In this document: one piece after another, positions 36,271-48,439 of the stretch
How the letters are laid out: each line of letters opens with the position of its first letter
Position numbering within the stretch: position 1 is the first letter of the stretch
Source of the DNA: Druceiella hillmani
Lineage: Eukaryota > Arthropoda > Insecta > Lepidoptera > Hepialidae
Length of the DNA: 64,000 nucleotides
Direction: 5' to 3'
Assembly: GCA_039881145.1 (NCBI GenBank)
Contig: JAYKKI010000008.1
Location: 35,797,001 to 35,861,000, forward strand
Position numbers and translations under genes: made by a program
Notes under the pieces: model-generated
What the model saw: the letters and a program-made list of their open reading frames with translations, nothing else
Databases searched by the model: none
What the model was told of the DNA's origin: nothing

Positions 36271-37369
36271 GTGTCCTGAGATCTTGTACTAGGGATAAAC
36301 GCTGCATGATCCAGAATTATTTTAGTATTGCGAAATTAATTCGAAATTCTATCCAGAATATTTTCAGTAGTCTTTTCTACTATAACATTTCCGGGGCATT
36401 TATATTTTTCCTAGTTTTCCCGAATATTTCGAATGATACGGATAAGTGGTTTGCTGGGGTTATGGTTCCTCCATATTTCCTTCCAGCCTAGTCAAGGCTA
36501 TATGCTAAAAAACACTAAAGGGACATACTGGAATAATTTTTACATCACTTTTCAGGTGTGTGACATGTAAATATCTTCGTATAAAACTGAAATATTTAGA
36601 AGCATTTATATAAAAAAATATAAAATTAACACCCCTTTCGTATGTCATCGATACCTCCGTATGTTAAAATTGTTTTAAAAATATTCTTGAATGAAACCTA
36701 ATAAAAATAAATAAAACCATAGAGCATGATGTCACATTTACTTTATATATTTATTATTTTTATGTCTGAAAGATTTGGTGAAAATATTTGAAATATATGT
36801 TTCTGAATTTTATTCATATCCTTAATTGAAACTCACTGAAATATCTTGATGATATAAGAAGAGAATAATTGAAAATTTGCTCATCATTCACCGTTCTTTT
36901 CACACGCAAGATATATGAAAAACATATATGGAAAAACTCTTTCAATCCAACATATTGTACCAAAGTGTAATACATAAATTGGAAGCTTTTATTAGTTAAT
37001 AAACATCTCTTAATTCTGTATATTATTCAAAACACATTCTTACATTTCTTTTGAAAGCCTTTCACTTTCGAGAGATAATCCAAAAAGAATTAAATTTCAA
37101 TACCTTGATGTTTTTCTGATATCATCCTCACTAATTGCGTTTGTGCCGAAATTGTATGTCAAAGGGAAAACAAATCGTAATTTCAAATACACAAAATAAT
37201 AAAAAAAATTCAAGATAAAACTCAGCGCACCAAAAGGGTAAATTACATCTAATACCTTTGTTAATGCACTGTACTTATTATAATTAATCATATAATTAAT
37301 CCTCGTATCGTTCCAAGGAAAAAAATCGAGCACTTTCATTATCCCTTGAAACATTTGGAAGGTACTTTA
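36271..37369. other. Non-coding or unresolved stretch
   Basis: AT-rich apart from 36271-36490, which is mixed. The short frame at 36267-36491 is unsupported. No repeat is recognised. Confidence 0.4.
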
Positions 37370-37640
37370 CCTTACAAGGCACTCAACCAATCTAGGAGGC
37401 TGGCCAGATTAAGCCTGGATTAAATTTACCCTCATTTATAGTAGAATTTCTGGCTCATGTATTAATACAAGGCCCTTTGTACGATCACGTCCTAGTGTGT
37501 AAATTAATTATTTGTCTAGACCCAAGCTCGCGATAGTTCTCAAAGGGGAACATGCAAAAATATTATAATGAGGGATAACGTTGAATGATTTTGTAAATTA
37601 CTTTTTCGTGAGCCCGCCAGCTCCAGGCGTATGAAATTAA
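37370..37640. promoter_or_regulatory. GC-richer non-coding island
   Basis: Unique sequence from 'aggcactcaaccaatctagg' to 'agcccgccagctccaggcgt' stands out from AT-rich flanks and has no open frame. Possibly a conserved non-coding element. Confidence 0.22.
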
Positions 37641-38344
37641 AGGGACAATGGAATGTAGAAGTGGAAAAAAAATGACAAAATCACATAAGTAATTTATAAT
37701 GTTGATTTGTTTTCTAAAAAATTTAATCTTTCGTTAAAAACGTGCATTTTTGAAAATTTATTTTCAATCAATATTAGTTCCGATACAGTTTATTTAGTGC
37801 AACAATACTTTGACTTAAAACTTTAGTAACTGATTAAAATATCTTTTATGTATTAATATAAATATAATGCCATACAAATTTTGATGGAACCATCATACAA
37901 ATTTTTGTCAAGATGGACCTTTTAAATATATATTCAGAAAGGTATAAAATCAGATCTTCGCAAAATTTTTATGATGGTTACATCAAAATTTTAATACCGC
38001 TACATTTATATTTATTTTGAATATAGGAAACAAAAATTAAGCAAATGTTGAATGTAAATAATCGTTAAGGTTATTTAATACATGTCGGAAATAAGCATTA
38101 ACAACATAATTAAAAAATACAGCCGATTTGAGAACTTCTTGTTTTTTAAGTCCATTCAAACTTATTTAGTATTAATTGCAATAACACATATTCTGAATTA
38201 AGATTAATGCAAACGTGCTTATAGGAAATTATATGAATTTTAAAACCAACAAAATAAAGAAGAAGGCTCTACATGTAAATCAATACAATAAGCAATAAAG
38301 TCACAGCTCTAGTCTTTCGACTAGTAAGAAATGTGGAATAGCAA
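37641..38344. other. AT-rich non-coding stretch
   Basis: No gene. At about 37870-38000 'acaaattttgatggaacc' and the near inverse 'atgatggttacatcaaaattt' hint at a loose inverted repeat. Confidence 0.4.

Positions 38345-38404
<60 letters not shown>
38345..38404. repeat. (TA)n microsatellite
   Basis: TA dinucleotide repeat with one 'taca' interruption near its start. Confidence 0.95.
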
Positions 38405-38407
<3 letters not shown>

Positions 38408-39899
38408 CGTATATATGAATCGTGAGTTATTTAATTCAAAGTCGACGGTACGAGCCGAAACTAAATTTTCACGTTCTCAAAAATGACACCAAGTCTAAAA
38501 TTTATTACACTTCTATTGTTTTATAAAGACTCCACTATATCCATCTTTACCATTGAATTAATACTGGACCTTTCGATTTTAAGTATATTTTTAAGAAAAA
38601 GCCATTATAAGCCATCTTTGTGGGATACTTTCAAACATGTTCTTAATATTCGGAAATAAAGATAAATCACAAGGTGCAAGGTAGGGACAGAATAATTTTT
38701 AAAAAAGTAAGCTATCTTCCGGAATAAGCAGAGATATATTCCTGGTCTACTGTCTGAATAATTTGTATCCTGAAACAAAAAATAAGCAAATATTATTTTT
38801 TTAATTCGGGGCTTATCACAAAAAGAAAGAGTATAGTGCTGACTTGATCTACTCAAGAAAGGCGCCACCGTGTTTTTCCAAGCACTTGGTTTTTACCTAA
38901 TATTTTTAGTAAATTTTTGAAGAAAATATTGCCTTTTTACATGAAGTTCGTAGTAGTTCACACTTACGGTGAGATTTTGGTGTCAGTCTGTCCGTATGTT
39001 ATGGCTGATATTTTCAGCAACGCCAGTATTATCAATTTAAAATTTAGGATATGTGAAAGAACTTGAAAATGTTTCCGTTTAAAACATGAGAAAAACTGTA
39101 AAATACTTCATTTTACAATGTCAAATGTGTCACAGCAAAAAGATATGATTGATACATTTTAAAATAATTTCTATTCATTTTAAGGTAGACATTTTAATTT
39201 TTTTAGTAGAGCAAAAATAAACTTTCAGTATTTTCTATAGTTATTTTTTTTATTTTACCGTCTATAATTCTGCACATATGTTGTAATTTTATTCTTGTAA
39301 TGCATTATGTATACAGTATGGAGCTCTACATTGTCATTATTTTTGATCACTGCCATTATAGGAATGATAAATCAACACTATTTGTCATTTAAAAAAAAAT
39401 AACGTTCCAGAAGTCTCAAACAATGTATATATCCTAAAATGAGTACTGTTGTTTCAATTGAAATAGATTAATACATAGATATCAAAATAAAATTCATAAA
39501 AAATGGTGGCACGCAAATTATCCCTCTTTAAAATTAGAAGACACACTATCATCTCGTAATTTCAAAAGGATATAGTATTATAAAAGTTTCGTCTTTATAT
39601 TGATATTATGTTTTTAATACTTTAGAGCTAAACAACTGGCTTAGGAGTTTATCAGTTACCTCTTTTAGTTCTCATTTTTATACAAAATATCTGGAGTATA
39701 TATAAATTTTTAAAATAGAAATATGCACATCACATATAGTCAACCAGGAGAACAATGTTTCAAAAAATTGAACAAATTTATTGCCATTAGTCAAAATTGT
39801 TCGTATAGATTTAGTTTTTAATTTGTTCGATATTTGTTCTGAACGAGTTGAAGAATAAAATTCGTAACTTTTTAATAACTCCTAATACATGACAAGTCA
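38405..39899. other. AT-rich non-coding stretch
   Basis: No gene or recognised repeat. 'gtcagtctgtccgtatgtt' at about 38981 recalls the phrase found in many lepidopteran TE tails, but the flanks do not extend the match. Confidence 0.45.
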
Positions 39900-40250
39900 C
39901 GATTATTATTCAATATTTTATTAACGCCGTTCACACGAAGCTCGGTCTCGGATTAAAATGATCACGCGAAACACATTAGTTCCGAAGCAATTATCGTGTT
40001 AATCGGCCGGGCTCGCCTTCCCGCTCTAATTTAACCCACGGTAATGCCCGGGGTTGTACGTTCACGTTAGCCGATTTTGACTTTTATTACTTCATTTGCT
40101 TTAGGCCTCGTTCAACCCTCTCCTTTTGCTTTGAATGCGGGCGGCGAACGCGCCGCTGTTAAGTGAGCGCAAAAACTAAAGTCTGAATTAGTTTTGACAA
40201 TTTGGTCGCGTCGAGTTTTGGATGTTAATTAAATGTTATTGTTAGTCTGA
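39900..40250. promoter_or_regulatory. Candidate conserved non-coding element
   Basis: This is a clearly bounded block of complex, GC-richer sequence. It includes 'cgtgttaatcggccgggctc' (39992), 'cacggtaatgcccggggttg' (40037), and CpG-rich 'cgggcggcgaacgcgccgct' (40138). Scattered TAAT cores sit among CpG-rich stretches. There is no open frame. Composition and layout match the other islands in the window and fit an enhancer in a gene desert. Confidence 0.3.
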
Positions 40251-40915
40251 GCTTGAGCTCGTAGTTATAGAATTGTTAGCAATATAGAGCTTTAAAGTTA
40301 TGAAATATATTTTCGAAACATTATATCAGTTAAGAATAAATATACGATATAATAAAAGTAGTATTTTAGGACAGAAGTAAGTAGCTTATGAAATAATTCC
40401 ATTGTCTAATGGTATAGAGACCAGTTCCTATTTAATTCGTATTAAAAAATTTGTTCCACTTTATTAAGAAAATAATTAAAAGATCTAATATTCGTAAGAA
40501 AAAGTATACACGAATATAATATTACTGTAAGATGTGCTGATATAGGATGTAATATTAAAACTTCATAATTTTGAAAATTATATATTTAAATTAAAAAAAT
40601 CTTTCTTTCCATCATTCAATTCATTCTCATACTCTTCTTTGTACCTATTTTATTTCAAATTTCCCTAACACAATTTTAAGATTTGGTGAGATTTATTATA
40701 AAATTTATTATGTGTCGTTAATTTTTGGGTTGAAATATTTTTTTTGTGTAATCAAATTTATATGCCTTTTTAGGATGAATATCAATATTTTTATTAATTT
40801 TAAAATATCTGGCTGGAATAAATTGCTGCTTCATTTCTCCTTTTTTACATTTCTTTAAAATTGAAAGTTATTCGACTTTCAGATTTTGTCACATGAAAGA
40901 AAAATACATACGAAA
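40251..40915. other. AT-rich non-coding stretch
   Basis: Nothing recognisable. Confidence 0.5.
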
Positions 40916-41525
40916 TTAAGATGACCAAATTATTAAGAAGGTTTTTATCATATATGAATATATAAATGTTTCTGGCAAGCTTAAAAGAAACAATAAGGCC
41001 CGGTACAAATCAATCGTACACTTTTTGGTTGTTATCGGCATGAAATAACTATCGGCATTTATAACAAGACCGTTAATGTGAAAAAGAGAAAATATACATA
41101 CATAAAACATAACAAAATAAAATGAACAAATTTAAAAGAAGTTTTTTATTATATGTGAATATATGAATTATTCTAGCAAGCTTAAAAGAAACAATAAGGT
41201 TCGGTACAAATAAATGGTAAACTTTTTGATTGTTATAAGGTCTGGTACAAATCAATCGTAAACTTTTTGGTTGTTATCGGCATGGAATAATTATCTGCCT
41301 TTATATCAAGACCGTTAATGTGAAGAAGAGAAAATATACATATATAAGACATAAGAAAATAAAATTAAAAAATTAATAAGAAGGTTTTTATTATATATAA
41401 ATATATAAATTATTCTTGCTACCTTAAAAGAAACAATAAGGCCCGGTACAAATCAATCGTAATATTTTTGTTTGTTATCGGCATGAAACAACTATATTCA
41501 TTTATAACAAGACCGTCAATGTGAA
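40916..41525 (+). repeat. Three-unit tandem repeat, 201/242-bp steps
   Basis: The landmark 'ttaaaagaaacaataagg' occurs at 40981, 41182 and 41424. The second step is about 41 bases longer because the middle unit holds an internal duplication of the 'ggtNcggtacaaat...tttttg.ttgttat' block (about 41199-41279). Each unit also contains 'aagaccgttaatgtgaa'. Identity is high in the core. Short frames here are incidental. Confidence 0.92.
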
Positions 41526-41759
41526 CATCAAACGTTTTACGTATCATATAAAAACTAACATTCATATGGCCTTGAACTTATCCAACATGAAAGTATTAAA
41601 TTTTGAAAATGCTTAATTTTTCACCTCATAACATACATCTCCTTAACGACTCGATGAAAGAAAAATATTATAATAATATGCAGCACAGTGTATTTTGCAA
41701 AAAAACAAAAAATAATAAAATAAAAGAAAGGAAAGGTACGAAACAATATTTTATAATGA
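41526..41759. other. AT-rich spacer
   Basis: AT-rich; a 78-codon frame begins at 41603 but is lysine/asparagine-rich and without a motif, so I leave it unannotated. Confidence 0.4.
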
Positions 41760-42240
41760 ATATCAAAGTATCTAAGGCGGGCTCGAGTGGGAGTCATTCG
41801 TCAATCAATCTTGTGCGTCGCTTTTTCAATCCACAATAAGATGTAAGAACCAAGGGCATGTACGTCAACCTACCTGTTCAGGTCGGATATGCACGTCTCT
41901 ATTCGGTATATAATTTCAAATAAAAATTCCCAGATAAAGCATCAAAGAATAATTATTACTTGCCATTGTGATCGTTAAAAGAAAGGACGAAGTCGTGGAG
42001 AGAAAAAACGCAAGAGAAAAAAAAACGCTAAACCAAAATAATCCCGAATCATGCACAAAGCAAGCTTGCAATATACATAATCGTGGTGGCTCTCTACTCT
42101 CGCACCCACATAAAAGTGTTTTTTAACAATCCTGTATTTTGTTTCACAAAGGAAACCGACTCACATTATTTTTCTCTTTTTTTTTCTTTCCGTACACACC
42201 AACTGATTTTGTGCGTATCGCATTTCCTCGCATTGGTAAG
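41760..42240. promoter_or_regulatory. Mixed non-coding island
   Basis: GC-richer patches ('aaggcgggctcgagtggga' 41776, 'cctgttcaggtcggatatgc' 41873, 'cgtggtggctctctactctcgc' 42083) alternate with purine-rich DNA. A minus-strand donor-like CAG|GTAGGT sits at about 41869-41877, but no open frame of useful length ends there. Nature unresolved. Confidence 0.2.
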
Positions 42241-43338
42241 TTTAGTGAGATAGTTTATGCGTAAATTTTTAAAGTTGAGGTAAAATAATATTGAATATAA
42301 TTAATTTTAGAAGTATTTTAAATATAAATAAATATATTATGTGATCTATTTACCCAAGTTTTTACAGATCGAAGCTTAAGCGCGAACTTATTAAGGGAAT
42401 AGATAAGCACAAATTAAGACATGCTGATAAGATGTAGACTGAAGACCAATTCCATACATAAGATATGCATTTGCAGCAACGAGAATATGTAGGATCAAAT
42501 ATAAAAGGTTTTAAAAAAAACTTGAAACATTTGTTTGCGATTAAATGGAACACGAACACGTGACGGTTTAGATTACATCTTTTATGATCCTTAGAGGGAT
42601 AAATACTAAATAAATCAGTTATTGTGAATGTAAAAAAAATTATTAATTTGAATTTGTGTTATTTATCACAAGTATAAATTAATAAAAATTAATATCCCTT
42701 TTTATCCTCGAATGGAATAAAATACTTTAAAATTTCCAGTCATATTTTTTTTATATTAAACGAAACACATTTTTCGTATCAGGAAATGTACAGAAAGATT
42801 TTGACATTAAACCGTCTATTCTTCCATCTTACTTTTTGGATTTATATGCGCAGTTATAACAATACAACGTGGATAAATTTATTTTTAGAAACAATACAAA
42901 TAAATCACAATTTCTATATACCGCTCAATACAAATTTTCTGAATTCATAATGGTCAAGGTAGCTGATTGGAAATTAAAATGTAAAGATACGTCAAAAGAG
43001 ACGGGCAACTTAATTATAACTTCAGATACAATAGAATTGTTTAGTGTACTATTTTATATTTAAATCAATTGTGTATCTCTAGTAAAAACAAGTATTTCCA
43101 TGATAATATTTTATTTCAAAGTTTTTTATGAAAACTTGACAAATTCATATAAACCGAAAAAAACAATAAATTGGTTAAAAATTAAAAAAAAAAAGTTTAT
43201 TTAGAAAATATCTAAATGGGAGGAAAACAAGTAATTCGTTAAGCCGTGTTTATTTATTGGAATAATTTAGAGGCACGTCGTTACGAACGAGAAATGAATA
43301 AGTAAAATTATATAAAAGATAAAAAAAATGAAAAGGTA
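42241..43338. other. AT-rich non-coding stretch
   Basis: No supported gene or repeat. Confidence 0.5.
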
Positions 43339-43378
43339 TCCTCCTACTCTCCTCCTCCTCCTCTAGTACTCCTCCTTT
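43339..43378. repeat. Imperfect (CTC)n trinucleotide tract
   Basis: A pyrimidine-rich run of CTC/CTA units of about 40 bases. Confidence 0.85.
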
Positions 43379-43496
43379 TTCGAAATAGCAGAACCTAATA
43401 TTAGGAAAAAAGCAAGTATTTAAAGCCTATGAAAAAGTTGACGCATGTAAATATTATTCCACCTATCATAATCTTCGAGACTTTAAAAAATAAAAT

Positions 43497-43526
43497 GTAT
43501 GTATGTATATTTATACATATATATAA

Positions 43527-43578
<52 letters not shown>

Positions 43579-43594
43579 GTGTACATATATATAC

Positions 43595-43647
<53 letters not shown>

Positions 43648-43672
43648 CATATATATGCACATATATGTATAT
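43497..43672. repeat. Compound TA/CATA microsatellite
   Basis: About 175 bases of TA repeats interrupted by TACA, TGTA and TGTGTACA variants. Frames on both strands translate to Tyr-Ile-rich strings and are not genes. Confidence 0.95.
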
Positions 43673-43674
43673 AA

Positions 43675-44015
43675 ACAGGGTGACAAAGAAAGACGTTATT
43701 CCTTGACTGAGAAATAGTTTATTCATGTTAAAATAAAATGTTAAGATGACTTTTTCTGAAAATTGAAAATAATATTCATAATTATTTGTTATCTTTTTCG
43801 TACATATATGTTCAGCGCCGCTCGAGGGAACAACCCGCGAACAGCTGCGAAGACTTCGCCACTGCGGGTAAAAACCGCACTCCGGGCAAGTATTGGATGT
43901 GTTGAAAAAAGTTATGTGTAACATTTTGCACTCAGAAAAAGGGCGTGTATTATATTTTATTTCAACAATAATTAATTCCTTTATAGCCAGCGAATAACGT
44001 TTTTCTTTGTCCGAC
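43675..44015. mobile_element. Inverted-repeat element (MITE-like)
   Basis: The left arm beginning 'gggtgacaaagaaagacgtt' (43678) matches the reverse complement of the right arm ending 'aacgtttttctttgtccg' (about 43996-44013). Similarity continues inward for some 80-90 bases to a shared 'ttttctga' block. The centre (43800-43900) is GC-richer, with 'gcgccgctcgagggaacaac'. Long imperfect terminal inverted repeats and no coding capacity suit a non-autonomous DNA transposon. The left end joins the microsatellite, so target-site duplications cannot be read. Confidence 0.5.
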
Positions 44016-44400
44016 AACTACCATTAATGTAGTTTCATCTGTAATTTTTCAAGTGTAAGCCAAGCAAGTACTTGGTCGATTTTTGAAGTAAAACTTTTTT
44101 ACGCAGGCTTGACTTGGGGAGTAAGCTGGTGAATGCGTGACGAGAGCGTTACGACAAGTGTGATCTGGCGAGGCGAACGGAAGTTGAGAGGGAGATATAA
44201 GTTAGTGAAGACAGAAAGAGAGAAAGTTACGTTTCGTGAGGGAGAGGTGCGAGCAGACATTTTCTTTCTCTCTTTCCCTCATAGCTAGTTATGTTTCGTA
44301 TATCTGAGACACAGTGCAAGCCTATTGTCTGTATCGCACTCTAGGAGCAAGAGAGAGCAGTGCGCGCGCACATTTTCTTTCTCTCTTCCCCTCATCCACG
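44016..44400. other. Purine-rich GC-richer block with an internal duplication
   Basis: A segment like 'cattttctttctctcttNccctcat' occurs at about 44259-44283 and again at 44370-44395, each preceded by 'gagcag' and a short variable part. The sequence 44110-44260 is purine-rich. Two copies of about 105 bases are implied. No gene. Confidence 0.5.
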
Positions 44401-44405
44401 AAATG

Positions 44406-44469
<64 letters not shown>

Positions 44470-44477
44470 TATATATA

Positions 44478-44520
<43 letters not shown>
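44401..44520. repeat. (TA)n microsatellite with (TAAA/TTTA) interruptions
   Basis: About 115 bases of TA repeat with short interruptions at 44460-44480. Confidence 0.95.
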
Positions 44521-44521
<1 letters not shown>

Positions 44522-45993
44522 TATAGATATATGCGAGTTTGCTAGCGTTACGCGAACGGGGATTTTTTGATTATTTTGTAATTTCATTTCGTAATTTTAT
44601 AAATTATTATTTTGTTCAGTACATTAAATATTCTACGTTTAAAGTGAATAAAATTGTATATTCATTTTGAAGTTCATATTTTGTGAATTTGAAGTTTTAC
44701 TTCAGTCGTGTTGGTCTACAGCACACTCGTTTTTTTATGAGAGTTTAGAGTAAAAGTTTTATGACAGATTATGCTACACAAGGTTATTTAGCAATTTCCA
44801 GTGTTAAAAATTTATAAGATTTGACAAACATTTTTTGTATAACTTTATAAATTTTTAAAACTGACTAAAACTTAAAAAAACCAACATTTTTTCAACTCTC
44901 GTTGCTTGTGTCATTAACTTTGCCCCGATGTTTTTTATTTTATCAATACGCACAGTTTTCTTCAGGTAACAATTTCTTTCTGGTAACAATTATTTTATTT
45001 TTGTATGTAAGTAATTAAATCAGTTTGTAATTATATGAGGACCGTCATTATTTATTACTTGTCATTACCACGCGTGCAAAGATAAAAGTTCGTTCTTTTA
45101 GAAATCTTGATGCTTTTGACTGAAAAAATGGGTACCGTGAACCTCAAAAATTCGATACCTTGATTCAGCAGATAATGAGCAAAAGAGATGATAGCTAGAG
45201 GACGAGAGAATATAGTCTGGAGAGTAGTATTTTCAAGGGGGGCGCACATTCCACCCAAATGATAGCCTTATTCCACCCATCACGATAGGAGGTCAGTAGT
45301 TTCGTGCATAGGTTCTTTGTTCTGAAGTATAGCTGGAAGGTAGTCAAACATATTTTTATTAAATTTTTGCTTCTTCGCCAAGACCTGAATTAATTATTTT
45401 ATAGTAGTATAAGATCATGAAACTGACTCTGCCGTGAACAGTGAACTAAACATGGAACTTGTTCAAAATGAAACGGGGTCACACCGGGTAAGGATTACCA
45501 GAGAGATCAAAATTTACGCTTTCACGTCTTTGGAACTGATGTTTGATTGTGTTTTGCAGTTACTTCACACTCTTTTCCACTCAAGCGGAATTCGTATAAC
45601 GTGAGCACTCTAATTTTGTTTCATGTAATTCCAAATTTGTTTCTTCCTATCTCGTTGAAAGTCAGTCGTAGAATGAACTAAATATGAATGCGGTGCTTTT
45701 TACATACCGTGCAAAAAATGTTCGAAAAATTTCTATAATATTTCAGAAACAAAAAGAAAGGGCCAAGTTTATTAATTGCCAATCAAATATTTACCCAATG
45801 AAATTTATTTCGTCGCTTATTGCAAAAAACTTGAGCCATCACGGGACGCCTGGCAGATGTGAAACATCGTGCTCGTATAAGTAATATGCGTAAAAGACAA
45901 GATTATTACAGGAACTAAATATAGCATAATGAAAAAATAAAGTATTACGAATTTATTACAGAAAATGGTGACTTTTTTCAATAAACATTTCAA
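44521..45993. other. Non-coding stretch
   Basis: AT-rich with mixed-composition parts at 45060-45330 and 45420-45600. No repeat or gene is recognised; 'gttacgcgaacgggga' just after the microsatellite may be the edge of an unrecognised TE. Confidence 0.45.
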
Positions 45994-46050
45994 TATTATT
46001 TTTGTATTAATTGTAATAAAAATTTATTTACAATTAATACAAAAATAATA
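45994..46050. repeat. Near-perfect long hairpin
   Basis: The 23-base arms (45994-46016 and 46028-46050) are perfect reverse complements, beginning 'tattatttttg' and ending 'caaaaataata'. Pairing continues into the centre with a single bulged base, leaving almost no loop. It is a strong cruciform or foldback candidate. Confidence 0.9.
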
Positions 46051-46079
46051 AAGCACAGGTTATGTGTACCGTAGTAAAC

Positions 46080-46240
46080 AACAGCGTCGAACTGAGTGAG
46101 GAGGGGGTCGCGTAATCGGTTGCGCATGGCGACACGTCGCCATACTGTACACTTTACTACACATAGACTATATATATACCTTAGTATAGCGTGGCGACCC
46201 TTCGCCACGGCAAGCGTCGCCACGCCAACGCTCCGGTTTA
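46080..46240. repeat. GC-rich nested inverted repeats (ggcga/tcgcc)
   Basis: atggcga-cacg-tcgccat (46126-46143) and cgtggcga-ccct-tcgccacg (46190-46209) are two separate palindromes sharing the same core. A third 'cgtcgccacg' follows at about 46215-46224. Repetition of one palindromic core in about 100 bases suggests a MITE fragment or a protein-binding cluster. Frames on both strands here are incidental. Confidence 0.6.
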
Positions 46241-48439
46241 TACCTGCGCCTATAGATGTTTCACATCAAAAATTATTCATTGTATCATTGATCTTATGCC
46301 TTTATCATATAAAGTTCAACCAAATTTATTTGCATATTGTAACTGGCATTAACACCAATTAACTTCATTACCTAAGAAGAGCCAGAAGGAGAATCGGATG
46401 ATTAATGTTACTTTCTCTATTACATATATCTATTGATGGTACAATTAAAACTATATAATATTTTTACTCTGTTATTTTGTTTGATTTTAGCATTGTTACA
46501 CAAATTAAAGTTTTTAATAAGTAATCAGATAGCATTAAGTAAGTGTTAAATGGCATCCCTACCAATATCTTCTTTATTTTGTAGCAATAAATTTGTGGGC
46601 ACCTGATATCTTTAAAATATCGTAAATATTTTTTTTCTCTTAAGTGATACTAACTTCTATTGTTACATTAATTATATTTATACCATGTTAGTTTATGATA
46701 ATTTTGGTAAATAATCAACGTCAAAAAATTGAGACTTATATGGTACATGTAATAACTTTCTAGAACATTTGGTAAGTAATAACAAATTCTTGCCCCAAGC
46801 TTTCATGAAAGCTTTACTGAAACTTTTAATAAAAACCCTTTTTCATCTTAGGAAGAATATGCATAGAAATCCCGCCGATTATTGGACTTTTTGTTCAAAA
46901 CTATTTATGACATATTTTATGATGGGAAAACGGCAGACATTAACCCTCGTTACATATGAATGAAGACCCGACTTCAACGCGAACTTTTTCTTCTTCATCC
47001 TGCCCCAGGCGTATCCTAACTTTAGCGCTAACTCGAGAACATTTTTATACGATCATATGCGTATGTATGAAACATATTAAATTCTCGTGACTACAGTTTG
47101 TATATTCGGAGAGTTTTCCTGTTGGAGGATTCTACTTTCTTTTCTTTGTGCGGCCGTCCTTTGTCGGACCCTGTTGTCGATTATATATGAACATAGAACC
47201 GAAAGTTATATGATTAGACAGGTTTTTTGCCTAAACTACGTTCATCAGTTTGTGAACAGAATTTTACCCCTTTTTATGAAAATTATTACATATTTCTCTG
47301 GTGATTACTTTTTAATTAACCTGTTTTTATATTTGATGTTGATAACTTTTATTAGGGCAATTAATACGAAAATATGTACGGATTAAACCTTGGTCTTTTT
47401 TAAAAATATCACTTACACTCAAATCGAAAAAATATTGTGTCTTCCGTATTAATTGAAAACTTACTTAATAAGTATTTTAATTATTTGAGTATTTTAATGT
47501 CCTAAGAAGTTAAAAAACGTACACGTTGCGGATCAAGGTAATAGTTTTTTTTCGTTTATTAAACGGAAGAATTTTATGTTCAAATTGATCAAGATGACTT
47601 TATTCTTGGTAAGAAATAAATACTTTATTTTCTTGATTGCATTCACCTTGAGATGTACTGTGTTCATGACTTAAAAAAATTATAATAAATTATACGCTCT
47701 TCGTCATAGATAAGACAAAATAAAAATAATTTTTCTTGGAATTTTCATTTTTCGAGCTTTAATTAAGCTTAACTGGATTCATTAATGCAGTTAAAAGATA
47801 TTTAATTTGCTGTTACTCGCACAGTCACGATTTATTAGTAATTATATGATGGATTACATTGCAATTTTTTCCATTAAAAAAAATTGTTTTTTCATTCAAA
47901 AATTGGTATCACTCAATCGATCTTGATACAGCGGTTTGCAGATATTGATATTTGATTTTTAAGGTAACATAACCAAAAAATTTAGACTCATTTGCACTAA
48001 ATTTTTCAAGTACAGGTTTCTTGTGAATATTTCAATTAATAAATAGTAAAATATTAAAGAAAAAACATATTATGTACATAAAGTACACAATTAATTTGAC
48101 CAAACTAATAAAAAGTCCAGACTTTTTTTTCACGCATTTCATTGAGTAGGTATTATAGAATAAAGTCAGGGTTTTATTTTTGACTTGTAAACCTAGTTTT
48201 GTAAGAGGAAAGTCTTCAAATATTATATGTTGCCAGTGACGATACATGGAAGTGAAACGTACTACTGGCCTCGTTAAAAAACTATAAGTTACTCGGCAAA
48301 CTATCGAAAGGACTATGCTTGGGATTTTACTACAAAATGTAACCTGTAATAAGAGATCCTTTGGAGTACTAAGATCACCAACAGAGACCATGGGATTAAC
48401 AGGCTAAAGTGATAATGGAGAGTTTGTATTATGCACAAA
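46241..48439. other. AT-rich non-coding stretch
   Basis: No supported gene. A 99-codon frame at 47087-47386 is rich in Leu, Ile and Phe encoded by T-rich DNA, with no start context or domain. A GC-richer patch lies at 46960-47190. Confidence 0.45.

Noticed and set aside
36267..36491. Short gene downstream of the candidate TATA box
   Set aside because: 74 codons without signal peptide, domain or homology that I recognise; the promoter is kept only as a low-confidence call.
41860..41960. Coding exon on the minus strand ending at a CAG|GTAGGT donor
   Set aside because: Reading back from the donor, each frame meets a stop within a few dozen bases and no acceptor pairs with it.
43511..44017. Minus-strand open frame of 168 codons
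   Set aside because: It runs from the MITE-like element into a TA microsatellite, so half of it is Tyr-Ile repeats and the rest lies inside an inverted repeat. The Cys-x-x-Cys seen in it is isolated.
47087..47386. 99-codon hydrophobic frame that could be a membrane protein
   Set aside because: T-rich DNA gives Leu/Phe/Ile runs by chance; there is no start context, neighbour or conserved motif.
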